A stretch of 64,000 nucleotides of DNA. It comes from Antedon bifida (lineage: Eukaryota; Echinodermata; Crinoidea; Comatulida; Antedonidae). The DNA is taken from the NCBI GenBank assembly GCA_963402885.1, contig OY727099.1, positions 5,568,001 to 5,632,000 of the forward strand, read 5' to 3'. Made by a program: the position numbers and the translations under genes. Below the pieces are notes generated by a model. That model searched no databases. It saw only the letters and a list, made by a program, of their open reading frames with translations, and had not been told where the DNA came from. Shown here in pieces: positions 34,741-46,363 of the stretch. Positions within the stretch are counted from its first letter, which is position 1. The number at the start of each line of letters is the position of its first letter.

Positions 34741-35636
34741 ATCCCGACAACAAAATGTCTTGAGGAATCCTTGTTTGTAAACGGTGAATTTGTACTATGC
34801 GTAAATGAAAGGGTTAGCTACCATATTGCATAAGAATAAAGCATTAGAAGCTATTATGTAATAGCGTAAATCGCCACCGACGATCGTTGCAGTTAGAAAT
34901 AATAACATCGACAGAGAACCAAACACTGTATAAACAACAGTGTTTATTAACATTGTAGTTGTGAAGTTTCGTTCAGCTTCGTTTCTCAGTTGCTTTGGAT
35001 CTGGTGATTCAACACCTTGTGGCGTCGTTAACTCTGCTCGTGTTTTGGACTGTTCACATAGTGTAATATAAACTCGGCGATAACAGTAAAACATGATAGC
35101 AATAGGTAGTACTGTATCTAATAATGATGTTAAAACACCTACACTAATCATAATGCTTCTGTCTTCAATCAAGCACCATCCCATCTTATTTACATCCAAC
35201 AAAATCGGAAAATAAAAGACTGTCAGGATAGACGCAACAAATGGAATGCAAAGTCTTGGTAGCATTTTTTTAGTACGTGTACCTCTTGTCCTGTATTCAA
35301 GTGGATGGACCACTGCAGTGTACCTCTCACTAGATATCAAGACGAGATTATGAGATTATGTGATGATGCAAATAAAATGAAGTAAAAGGCCATGATACCT
35401 GTTTTGCAAGCGATGCTACTTTCATCATTTATCAACAAAAACAGAATACAAAAACTGCACCCTAGCATATCTACCACAGCTTGCTGCAACACTAGAGTAT
35501 AGGCGAAGGATCTTGTATGTATCTTGCAGTTGATGAAAACTATAATCACCGTCAGGTTAGCAAGAACTCCAATGATGGACAAAGGTGTCGTAATAAAAGC
35601 TGCAACTAGATTTAGGCCTACTGTCTCATTTGTCAT
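34741..35636 (-). pseudogene. Rhodopsin-like GPCR F, two small lesions
   Basis: Nearly full length. The ATG abuts a tttacag acceptor at 35636 (MTNETVGLNL; N-glycosylation site), and TM1-TM3 are open. An 8-bp tandem duplication (GAGATTAT twice, about 35342-35357) shifts the frame in TM3, just before the ERY motif. The remaining frame (35340 down) is open through TM7. There, an in-frame TAG inserted after FIYA at about 34796 precedes YKFTVYKQGF. The rest of the tail is unlike A or B. Both lesions are small, so F died recently or is polymorphic. Confidence 0.85.
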
Positions 35637-35929
35637 CTGTAAAAGACGAGGAAAACTCTCTGGATTATAATTTTAGAATAGTGTAAATACGAAAACATAT
35701 TTTATCAATATAAACACCACATACTTCTACAGCAGTAAAGTGAATTTGAAGTCTATTATTTTATCAAAGATCCAGTTTTGATATGCAAATAATGTTTTAA
35801 AAAAACAATTACTATAGGAAGAGTTGTCGACAGTGATGAATAAAAACATACATTAATTTGGGATATATTTTTGACATAAACAGCCATCAGCTTTAATGAA
35901 AAATGTAAACGAAAATAAATAAATGTGTA

Positions 35930-36870
35930 GAAGAAATCGTGTTGTGTTTGATATTTGCTTAATGTCACACGAAAAAATAATTTAAAATATATACTTCAAT
36001 AGTTAAAATTTAATTTTGTATATCTTAAAATAATTTTAATAATTTCAGCTTCTCTAAAACTTACCTTCAGACTCGTTATCCCTCGATTTTCCACTTCTAA
36101 ACAAATCATAAATTATTTATATAACGTAAGAGACAACTGAAACTGTACTGTACACTAAAAACTATACTTTCAAAATCAGTAGCTCTAGTTTTAAAAGAAG
36201 ATGTACTTAACAAAAATTAAACTTTCAGGAATATATACGATATTTTCTTATGACAAATACATACCGGCTAACACGCAATGGTTTGTATCCTTTTATTCGC
36301 GGAACGAGGAAATTGGAAACTGCTTCCTTAAAGCTATTTTTAAAAGGCCTATCAACCACTTCAGTTTTTCTTTACATGTTAAAACTGTATTTCCTTGTAA
36401 TTATTGGTTTTATAGTATCGGAACTACTACTGACTCCAGGACTACTAACCTCCTTCAAGAAACTTAGCGTGTCTAACATTGTTCAACACTATTAATAGTA
36501 TTTTCTTTTTTGATGATGATCCAATAAGAATAACATTGTAGAAGAAATCGTGTTGTGTTTTATATTTGCTTAATGTCACACGAAAAATAATCTCAAATAG
36601 TTAAAATTTATCTTTTTTTATACTAAAATAATTTTAATAATCTTCTCTAATACTTACCTTCAGACTCGTTAACTAAAGTTAGACTTCTAAACAAATTATA
36701 AATTATTTATATGACGTAAGATAACAACTGAAACTGCACTGTACACTAAAAACTATACTTTCAAAATCAGTAATTCTAGTTTAAAAAAAGATGTACTTAA
36801 CAAAAATTAAACTTTCAGGAGGATATACGATACTTTCTCATGACACATTCATACCAACTAACACGCAATG
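35930..36870. repeat. Tandem duplication of the receptor upstream exon region
   Basis: Copy 1 (about 35930-36275) and copy 2 (about 36536-36870) share GAAATCGTGTTGTGTTT, TAATGTCACACGAAAAA, the donor CTGAAG/GTAAG (36065 and 36658) and CTAACACGCAATG. The 36299-36535 block between them is the copy of 22096-22340. The donor-bearing stretch is probably a 5' untranslated exon of receptor F. Confidence 0.7.
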
Positions 36871-37044
36871 TTTTTTTTTTTAAATTGTGTGTATCTGGGA
36901 GCGCGTAACTGATGCGCGGAACATCTCTCAGGTCCGTTGCGTTTTAGGTTTTATTTTATATTACTGAAGTGTTAACGATCTAACCTTCGATTTAAACTAC
37001 TTCTATGATAAAACAAAAAATACAAATATTTTGATAAAACCACC

Positions 37045-40000
37045 TTATGTTAGCGTCATCTCGGTAACACCAATACTACTTGACATGTGCTGATTATGGA
37101 ACTTTCTCCAAGCAGCATTGACCTAAGAATAAAATGTAATGTCAATTCATTAGGAATAAATGTTGAAAATGCAGCAAGACCATCGACCAACCGACCGACA
37201 TAGTGAGCTGAGAGCACGCGACCAAAAACGATCGACGATTTTAAACCATTCAAAGACAACATTATAGCAATAAAATAGAAATTAAAGGAACTTTCTTTTC
37301 ATTAAATTTAAATTTTTAATGAAGTTATTCTGCATGGATATTTACCTCTTTGCTAAGAAAACACTGTGTAAACCATATGAGAAAACCTTGTAAAGACGTT
37401 GATATAACAAACAGATATTGTAAAATGATGTTGTCATCAAACAGAGTCAAAATACCAAAAACCCACGTCAGTCCAACAACGGGGCTTAGAAGAAGAATTC
37501 TGTAAAAAAGGTTCCTACGAAAAAAAAACCAGATTACTCAACTTAACGTTATAAACTAAAGAATAGTTCAGGCCTATGGCTACTTTTGAAATATAGGTCA
37601 TATAATAACAATTATTAATAGTCCCGAAACAAGAGATTTAGTACTTGAGAAGTCTATACAAGGAGCTAAAGTCAATTTTGAAAATAATAATGAAGTAATA
37701 ATTATGTATGTTACCGAATAGTAGTTAAGCTCACCGAATATTCTTAAGGTTACTTTTATTCTCATCAGATTGGTGAGGCATACGAGCTTTTGTGAACGCC
37801 ACATACCCAATTATACTCAGTTGGAAAGAAACAACCTAGATTCAAATTAAGAAAACAGTTTTGTTGATCATTTTATAGTGGCGATCATTTTATAGTAATA
37901 ATATTTTCTTCATTTTTTAACAGTAACAATGCCATACTAACCACTATTGATATGATAACAGGGACAATGAATGTCCACGTGACCCCAGTGTCAATATTTA
38001 ACCAGCAACTACAATAAATAAAGTACGTTTTAATATTAGGTTAAAATATTCAAATGTTGTTGTTTTGAGTTTATTTTGTACTCTGTCTCTAAATGAGCAA
38101 CGAATAAGCCTACATTTCGTCATAATTGTATTTAATAAGAAGGATTTCATAGCATAGAATATAAACAAACGATGCATTTTGACAAAAAGGGCCAAGGTGT
38201 AAATATAAGAGAACAAGTCCATATCTTACTATAATGTTGATTATAACACTGATCTTCAGAATATGGTAAATTGATACAAACGCCAATGTGTTCATAAATG
38301 CTAAAAAGCTTTATTATTTTACCTCTTAGACGCGTAGTTCTCTCTCGTCACAGAGACTGTAACAGCGACTACTAGAAGAGGAAATATCCACCCAAATAAT
38401 CTACAAAATCGAAACCTTTTCTCTGAATCATGGAATACATATTGGATCGACATGTACATGTCAGAAGAGAGAATAGTCATCCAGGTGAATGCAACAATTA
38501 AACAGTAATGGAGGCAAGAGGCGACGATGGAACAGGCGATCTGAAGAAGAGCAAAACGCATTGATAGGTAAATAAACACATAATAGAAAAAGGTAAATAA
38601 ATAAGAATTGCTAATTTAAAAAAATCTTAGACTTAGACTATTTAAACCGATCTAGACGATTAGTTTCGTAGTATATTTAACTTAAAATAGCAGCAGTAAT
38701 ACTGATAATAACTTAAAATATTCTTTCCAGTTCTAAGGTCTGGGGTTCAGTCCTGAACTAGTGCCAGGGTTGTGACTCTTTCAACTCCACGCCCTAAGCC
38801 TCAAATGAGACTTAGTTTATAAGCATGATAAAGTATTAAATATATTTATCCATCCTGTAATTGGCGAGTCACTCGCTGTTGGATGCGTATGAAATTTAAA
38901 AACAAATATGTTTACCTTATTTTCAATTTCAAAGACAATGGCAGTAAATAAACAGTTCGACAAAAACAGAGACGCAACCAGATGACCCAGTATGCTGTAA
39001 CGAAGTGATCTTCTTAAGTCGCTACAAAGAAATATTAGTGTTTGTATAATACACTGACACAACTGAACGAGTTGTTTGCAACGTTTTGTACGTAACGGGT
39101 TGTACGTAAAAGTGTGTACGTAAACTTTTTAAGCAAATATTTTTTAAACGCAAACTTTTTCCACTTTTGTACGTAAACTTCTTACGTATTATTTTTCAAA
39201 CTTAAACTAATCTACGTAACATGTGTTACGTAACATTTTTTACGCGAATAAAAATAATTCATCAAAACCTTAAACATGTGATGGTTCCAAAAGTCAACAG
39301 TAGAAATATACTTGAAGAGAACAAGCCTATATACGTGATCACATGAAGACCGACGTCATCAGTTATTATCTCCTCCTAAAAAAATGTCAAATAAATTAAA
39401 TGTCTTGTTAACAACATCGTCTAAAGTATTTTATGCTTTATTTCTTTGTGTATAGTCGTGATTTGTTAAGTTTAGACTCACATATGTTGTTAATTATGTT
39501 TCTGATGAAACACTTTTGAACATGTATTACAGTATTTTGGTCACTGACAGTTTGCGATGAGAGATCAAATTTCAATGATCAGTACTAAGTAATATAAAAT
39601 GAAGAAGTATAACAAGTATAAGATAATCAACCTACCTCTTTAGTTCTCATAAGGACAGCAAATGTTGTTAAGTGGTCACACGAACATGTTACTCCTTCTG
39701 TATGGAAATCTTTAGATATTGTAACACAGCCTTTGGTTGACCATTCCCTGAAATTATTATATGTATTGAGCTTACGACGTGTAATAATCGATAATCAATA
39801 ATTATCGATTATTATTAATAATAATCGATAATTATTAATAATAATTGATAATTATTAATAGTAATTGATAATTAGTAATAATAATCGATAATTATAAATA
39901 ATAATCGATAATTATTAATAATCGATAATTATTAATAATCGATAATTATTAATAATCGATAATTACTAATAATCGATAATTATTAATAACGATAGAACAT

Positions 40001-43000
40001 TGTTAGATAATAATCCAGGGAAGGGGAACTTTTATTTTTATTATTTATTTATTTTTGCTGTTTTATTTCAAATTGTTCAACTATCTACTATTGTTCAAAA
40101 AGCACACGATAGAGATGTAAGACTTACCAAGGGTTTATTTCTTCGTTGATAAACGAGCAGACAGGTTCTACTGTTGTTATATTTTCATCATTATTAATCT
40201 ATTGTGTTGAATAAATAGAGCTTAGATTAAAAAAAGGCCAATCTAAAGTCAATTTGTTAAAGATGTATATGAAATTGTAAGTTCTTTAAACTATTGATTG
40301 ATGTTTACCCGTCATAACCTCACTATTGCAATAATCGTATTAATAAGTACAAGTTACCTGTGTAGGTGGGTATATTATTGTTGTTTTTACTTTTGAAATA
40401 ATGTTACCATTAGCATCGTAGTACACTACAGAGACTAAATCGCTTGCAACAGACGTATCCTCATCGGAAAACCTGTGAAGTTTGAGAGAAATTAAAGTCA
40501 ATATAAAACTGAAAAACATATCTAGGTGTGGAAGTGAAGTCTGAATATTTTGCATAAAGTAAGATCCGATCACCGTATGCAGTAGCCACAACCAGCACCA
40601 AAACCATCACCACAGCCACAACCATAACCAGCACCACCACAACCAAAACCATAACCAGCACCAACACCAACACCAACACCACCACCAAGGTTTCTTAAAC
40701 TGCAATAGACCACCATTTATTTTGATGCAATGTTACTTACGTCAAAAGTGGCAGGACGTATTCCAATTCCATCACAGACACAATAACACTACCTGATCCT
40801 GCGCAAAAATATATTGAACACAATAAGTAATAGATAGATGGTAATAGAATAGTGAAATAGTTTAGGTCCTCATTTTCAACTATATCCCTAAAGCAAACAT
40901 TTAAAACTAGGCTCCTTGCTTCTTAAAAGCTTCACTTACGAACAAACTGTAAATACGCAAGTAGGCCTATTCCTACAAAAAGTTTAGCTATATAACATTA
41001 CCGCTTGTATCGCTGTCTGTTTGTAAAGAAAACGAAATGCTGTCCGGATCAGTTGTTATATATGTCAGGTTAATATCAGATGATGATGATTTGATAAGCA
41101 AACCCTCTAAAAAAAGTATACAGTTTTGCAAAACTATTAGCATTACGTGACAAAGTTGATGTAGTAAATAAATGAATACATTTAATAAATAAACAAATGA
41201 ACTTATGTTCCTATAAACAGCGGAATATGATACGAAGACAACTTTTTTTTCATTTCATAGAGCAACTTGCCAATTAGCATATGGCTAAACTATTAATGTA
41301 TCGTGCTTACAAACTAAGTCTATTTTGAGGCATAAGGAGTGGAGTTTAAAGAGTCGTGCAATAGCTAAGGATTGAACTCTGGACATTGGGATTGGAAGGC
41401 AAGCACATTAACCACCAAGCTAGCTCCACTATTATAAACATCTAAAACACTAAATTTAAAATGGTTTACCTCCTGTGTCCGTTGTAAAGTACTTCATTTC
41501 GTCATCTTCGAGTTGTTGAAGTTCTTCTAATTGCTGGGAATTTAAATCGTCAAGAAGTTGCACCAAATCTATGGAAATTCAATTTTGTTAACATCTGATC
41601 GTTCGAGGATCTTTTAAACTCATTTACAAGTGTAGAATCCTACTATGAAGCAAGGCAATCTATCAACATGATGCAAGCTCCGGAGAAAAGAGTTTTTTCT
41701 GTCTGCCACGAAATACCAACAGTACTGTTACTGTCGCAGCCAGATATAAGATCAAACGACTGTTACGAGTTCCTATCCTTTCAGGGCCAGCTCAGCGTGA
41801 TTCCCTTGATAAAGCAATCCTCTTTTGTAACAAGCATGCATCCAATTCAATCATGCAACAAATAATAATCATAGTGATCACATCAGAATAGACTTACCAA
41901 GTTCATTCGGTGTTGATTGGGTCTGCTGACTGATGGACCAATGTTTTGATACGTAATCATCTTCGAAACAAAACCAAAAAAATAATTACTATGTTAAATA
42001 AAAATGGCATATTTAAACAAATTAAATTGGTATAATGTGTAAAAATGTAAATAAAATAGTAATTTTAAAAATATTCTGGTACTGAAAACATTCACAAAAT
42101 GTGTAGTCTATACTTACTCAAAGAAACATAGTAGATATACGTGACGTGCCCATATATGGATGATAATGACATATCACTACTATATTTGGGCATATCACTA
42201 CTATATTTGGGCATATCATCACTATATTTGGGCACATCACATTTGTTGTCAAACTAGTTTGATAGTGTAGATAGAGAACCATACCTCTTGATTCATTCAC
42301 ACACACTACGCTTGCAATCCCTCCATCACAAATAAATTCTCTGTTAAATCCGGTATGCATACACTCGCTAAGTGTTTTTGGGTTTCCTGCAACACCACAC
42401 GACATGAATTCAACCAGCGGTTGAAGCTCATTATAAGGCGCGAACTGTTTTGAATCACGGGTATGTGATACAATATCTTTGAATCCGGCTTGGTAACAAG
42501 CGACTATAGCGTCCACCGATCCCCACTTTTTGCCGCATAAAGACCTCCATTTTCCGTCATAAAATAGCTCCACACGTCCTTCATTTGGTACCTTTCCATT
42601 AATCAATCTGATATCTGAGAAAAATGTGTACAAAATGGTTTTCTGAGCTTATAAAGGTTGTTTCTGACTGTAGGACGCAACGCAAAGACGTACGAGCAAT
42701 GCAAGGAATCTGACCAATCACAAGCGATGGACTATTCGAACTGTTGCTTGTCATTGGGCAACTAGCTTGCGATGCTCTTACGACCTGGGAAGCAATAAAT
42801 AAAATCTTCTAACAATTACAGTGTTAGTTCGCTTTTGACATTCCTTGATATTTCGTTACTTTGCAGCATTTTTTTATGACGGCATTTTTTGTTTTTTGTA
42901 CAGTAGATAAAATATAAGATAATTGAATAAACTATAATTTTATTTATATAATAATTATTATTTCTCTATTTACCTAAAATAGAATTACTACAGTTCACAC

Positions 43001-43970
43001 CATCCGCTAATCCATCCAAAAGACAACTATCGCTTATATTTCCCCAGCCGTTGTTTTCGCATTTCAATACATTGCTTTCATATCCTAAACACATTACATT
43101 GTCTAACCCAAACGTGGTGTTAGTGATGTATTCCGACTCGTAGCGGATGTAATCAAAACAGACTCGGTACCCGAGTGAGAGGCACACAACTGCGCATGCT
43201 CTGAATCGAAATTTATCATCACCATTACTGAATGAATTTATTAGACCATAGCTTCCATTAAAATATACTTGGATATAACCTTCATTCGGGGCGGATCCAC
43301 CTGAAACAATCATATCTGAAATATAAATTAGAAAAGTCGGAAAAAAATACGAACAACGATGAATATATTATGCCTAAGGCCGCCATCATAATTATGTAAC
43401 AATGACATAAAGTTAGAAAATGCCATTACTTAATGTAATGAATCTAGGTTTATGCTTAAATCATATTTGTATTCAAAATGCTGATGTTAATTGCCTAACT
43501 GGTTAAAAAGAAGATATCTCTTGCCGTTTCGTGGTCTTCAGAACACACAATTCTATTATCCTTACCAAATATGGTAAGGGCATGCAAAGAGAGTCGGTAC
43601 TGAGCGTTATGAAATCCTTTATTCAGAAATGATTCGTATTACGGTATCCAATACAACACGAAGTTACTAGACTGTTTTGTACATCATACATACCTCCATC
43701 TTTGGGTTCGATGGCTCCACTATGAACACAAACATCTATAAAAGATTTAAATTACCGATTTTTTAATTTATCTTTTGTAATTTTAAAATTACTGTTTACA
43801 AAAAAAAACCAATATTGACATTCAATTTCAGAATTGATTTTCCTGTATCATAATTTACAATGGTTAATTTATACAACAAAAAACACGTTTTCAAACAATT
43901 ACAACTAGGCTAAATATAAAATGCATAGGATCTACTTACATATAAAAAGTAGAATAATATATTTCTTCAT
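37045..43970 (-). CDS. SRCR adhesion-type GPCR 1, complete, 735 aa
   Basis: Eighteen coding exons: 43970-43940, 43735-43694, 43315-42974, 42614-42285, 41960-41898, 41568-41470, 41106-41002, 40792-40741, 40472-40358, 40198-40128, 39747-39636, 39375-39269, 39021-38916, 38540-38323, 38008-37942, 37835-37735, 37514-37346, 37122-37045. They sum to 2208 bp with all phases agreeing. Order: signal peptide (MKKYIILLFIYVCVHSG), SRCR domain 1, SRCR domain 2 (RLINGKVPNEGRVELFYDG), acidic linker, GAIN-like stalk, GPS site (WSTKGC..CSCDHLTTFAVLM; predicted cleavage between L and T), then seven membrane segments (for example PVVGLTWVFGIL in TM6). SRCR domain 1 lacks the usual first-cysteine motif. The short tail ends TEMTLT. 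A surface receptor; ligand unknown. Confidence 0.92.
37175..37230. mobile_element. GACC-type SINE-like fragment
   Basis: ACCAACCGACCGACATAGTG then AGCTGAGAGCACGCGACCAAAAA, the same end as the elements at 25976 and 28880. In the last intron of adhesion receptor 1. Confidence 0.45.
39782..39999. repeat. AT-rich palindromic satellite
   Basis: About a dozen units of ATAATCGATAATTATTA (17-21 bp), each nearly self-complementary around ATCGAT. It lies in the intron between exons 10 and 11 of adhesion receptor 1. Confidence 0.85.
40580..40685. repeat. (CCAACA/CCATCA)n low-complexity tract
   Basis: Degenerate CCA-rich triplet and hexamer repeat in the intron between exons 8 and 9 of adhesion receptor 1. 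The Val/Leu-rich minus-strand frame over it is spurious. Confidence 0.85.
41331..41440 (-). mobile_element. Probable tRNA-related SINE fragment
   Basis: On the minus strand, TAGCTTGGTGGTTAATGTGC resembles an A box and GAGTTCAATCC a B box, about 45 nt apart. It lies in the intron between exons 6 and 7 of adhesion receptor 1. Confidence 0.5.
41640..41800. repeat. Dispersed repeat shared with 61381-61500 (inverted)
   Basis: AGGCAATCTA.CAACATGATG, GCTCCGGAGA.AAAGAGTTT and CTGTCGCAGCCAGA-type blocks appear inverted at 61400-61500 as GTCGCAGCCATAGATAAACTC, CTCCGGAGCATCATGTT and AGATTGCCTTGG. Both copies are in introns of adhesion receptor genes. Confidence 0.6.
42139..42279. mobile_element. M1 MITE with internal tandem expansion
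   Basis: Right end AAACTAGTTTGATAGTGTAG is intact; the left end is lost. The interior has three units of CATATCACTACTATATTTGGG. It ends six bases before the splice donor of the second SRCR exon (42285). Confidence 0.7.
42648..42792. mobile_element. MITE related to 2132-2340 and 50725-50866
   Basis: GGACGCAACGCAAAGACGTA at the left and a diverged inverse at the right; the centre ACCAATCACAAGCGATGGA faces TGTCATTGGGC. Shares its centre with 50725-50866. Confidence 0.55.
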
Positions 43971-44310
43971 GTTCAACCTAAAATCTGCAAAACAATGAAA
44001 TATATTTATATTATATTATTTTGACTCACGCGTAGAAACTGTGTCCTATCGAGTAATCGAATTTTAGAAATAAAAACAAATCGAAAATGTATAGAATATA
44101 AAGCATGTTTAATATCTAACACGGACCATTTATTTGATATTAAACAAATGAAGTAAAGGACGAACAACATGCATTATTGTTTTGTGCACGTTCGTATTGA
44201 CGTTCAAATTGTTTGTAATATTTATTGCTATCCATAAAATACACAATACAATACGTTATACTATAGTTTGAAATTAACAAAATCATACAAAAACAATAAT
44301 AATTAAACAG

Positions 44311-44982
44311 TTATGGAATAGCAGAGGATAACCCTTTAAGCTGGGAAGCTTGTTATGGAATAGCAGAGGATAACCCTTTAAGATGGGAAGCTTGTTATGG
44401 AATAGCAGAGGATAACCCTTTAAGCTGGGAAGCTTGTTATGGAATAGCAGAGGATAACCCTTTAAGATGGGAAGCTTGTTATGGAATAGCAGAGGATAAC
44501 CCTTTAAGCTGGGAAGCTTGTTATGGAATAGCAGAGGATAACCCTTTAAGCTGGGAAGCTTGTTATGGAATAGCAGAGGACAACCCTTTAAGCTGGGAAG
44601 CTTGTTATGGAATAGCAGAGGATAACCCTTTAAGCTGGGAAGCTTGTTATGGAATAGCAGAGGATAACCCTTTAAGCTGGGAAGCTTGTTATGGAATAGC
44701 AGAGGATAACCCTTTAAGCTGGGAAGCTTGTTATGGAATAGCAGAGGATAACCCTTTAAGCTGGGAAGCTTGTTATGGAATAGCAGAGGATAACCCTTTA
44801 AGCTGGGAAGCTTGTTATGGAATAGCAGAGGACAACCCTTTAAGCTGGGAAGCTTGTTATGGAATAGCAGAGGATAACCCTTTAAGCTGGGAAGCTTGTT
44901 ATGGAATAGCAGAGGACAACCCTTTAAGCTGGGAAGCTTGTTATGGAATAGCAGAGGATAACCCTTTAAGATGGGAAGCTTG
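44311..44982. repeat. 42-bp satellite, exactly 16 units
   Basis: The unit is TTATGGAATAGCAGAGGATA plus ACCCTTTAAGCTGGGAAGCTTG. Units start every 42 bp from 44311 to 44941 without any indel. Only two positions vary: C/A before TGGGAAG (A in units 2, 4 and 16) and GATA/GACA (GACA in units 7, 13 and 15). It lies between adhesion receptors 1 and 2. Confidence 0.95.
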
Positions 44983-46363
44983 TTTCAGAAGGGGTCCTCG
45001 ACAATTATTAAACATCTAAACATTTTTAAAAAAAATAGAAAGATATAATTTAGTTATATACTACAATTTACATTACTTTAATTATTAGATGAAATAACAA
45101 TAGAGTATTTTATTTTATTTATTTTACAAATGAATATACAGTACCCTTATTATTAGTTCGAAAAAATTATTTATATTACAAAATAGTTTACCAAAATACT
45201 AAGTCATTTTATATTATTACTTATTAAAAAAATATAAATTGTAATTTTAATATAGTTAACATTTTCAATATAGTTAAAATGAGAAGTATATCAGAATACA
45301 TTTGTCAGCATTATTAGTTTTACTAGAATATAAAGGCCTTGATTTTAGAATAAAAGGCATAAAGAACTCATATCTGAATGCTTCTACAACTTGGAAATAA
45401 TATGAAATAAAGAATAAACTGCTTACCTTTAATTCATAAAGAAATAATATAAATTGCTTCAATCAATAGGTTACAATAGCTTTCTAATGCATACTACTGT
45501 ATAATTCACAATATACATTTACGAAATTCTTCTAAATAATGCGTATAATAATGCCTGTAGAGACTTCACATCCCAGAAGCAGCTTTATTTCCTCCTGTGT
45601 GCGATAATACATTCAGCTTGTTTTCTAGTGCGAGTGTACACAAACCAATGTAATTAACTTAATTGAACCAGCCACAGAATGGTATAGCCAATATGTTTAG
45701 TTAATTACATAATATGTATACCTGTTAATTTTAATTACAAGATAGAGGTTTTCTTTCAAAACTATTTAAATTAATGCATACTTTATTAAAATGACATTGA
45801 CGACAATATCTAAATCTAATCTACTTATTTGCGCTAGATTATGTAATCTAACAAATGTATTGTTTGGTTTTCTTGGTTACAATCCAATTATAATGGCATC
45901 ATCAAATAATATTTTAGTATAACTTTTAATAACACGAGGCATGAATTGCAATGTGTAGGCATGAAAATCAATCTTTATTCACGCAATTTTTCTTTTTTTT
46001 TTCTTCGTTTTAAAATTAAAAAAGCTTTTTTCTTATTAATATTAGTGGTTATGAGACACATTTCATCAAAATGATAACACCATTACATTACCAATAATGA
46101 CACACAATTGCAATTTGATTAATTTAAATTGTTACATTCATTATTTTTTACTTCAAAATATGTGTATCAAGATAAATATTCGTTAATTATTTTGATAATA
46201 AAAAACCTTAAAAAATCTTTTTTATTTATAAATTTAAGTTGTTTCCATTCTTTGATAGTTCGTCTGATTGCACGAACGCGAAATTCCTTTGCGACTGCGC
46301 AATAGGTTTGATATCCAAAGTTTATTTTGTTAGGTCAATAGGAGGCGGTGTTCATATACTCTG
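44983..46363. other. Intergenic region between adhesion receptors 1 and 2
   Basis: Strongly AT-rich, no supported gene. It contains the promoter side of receptor 1 only if the array is upstream of its transcription start, and the 3' UTR of receptor 2 near 46200-46360. Confidence 0.45.

Noticed and set aside
40461-40688. Val/Leu-rich minus-strand frame resembling a membrane segment
   Set aside because: It reads through a degenerate CCA-type simple repeat in an intron.
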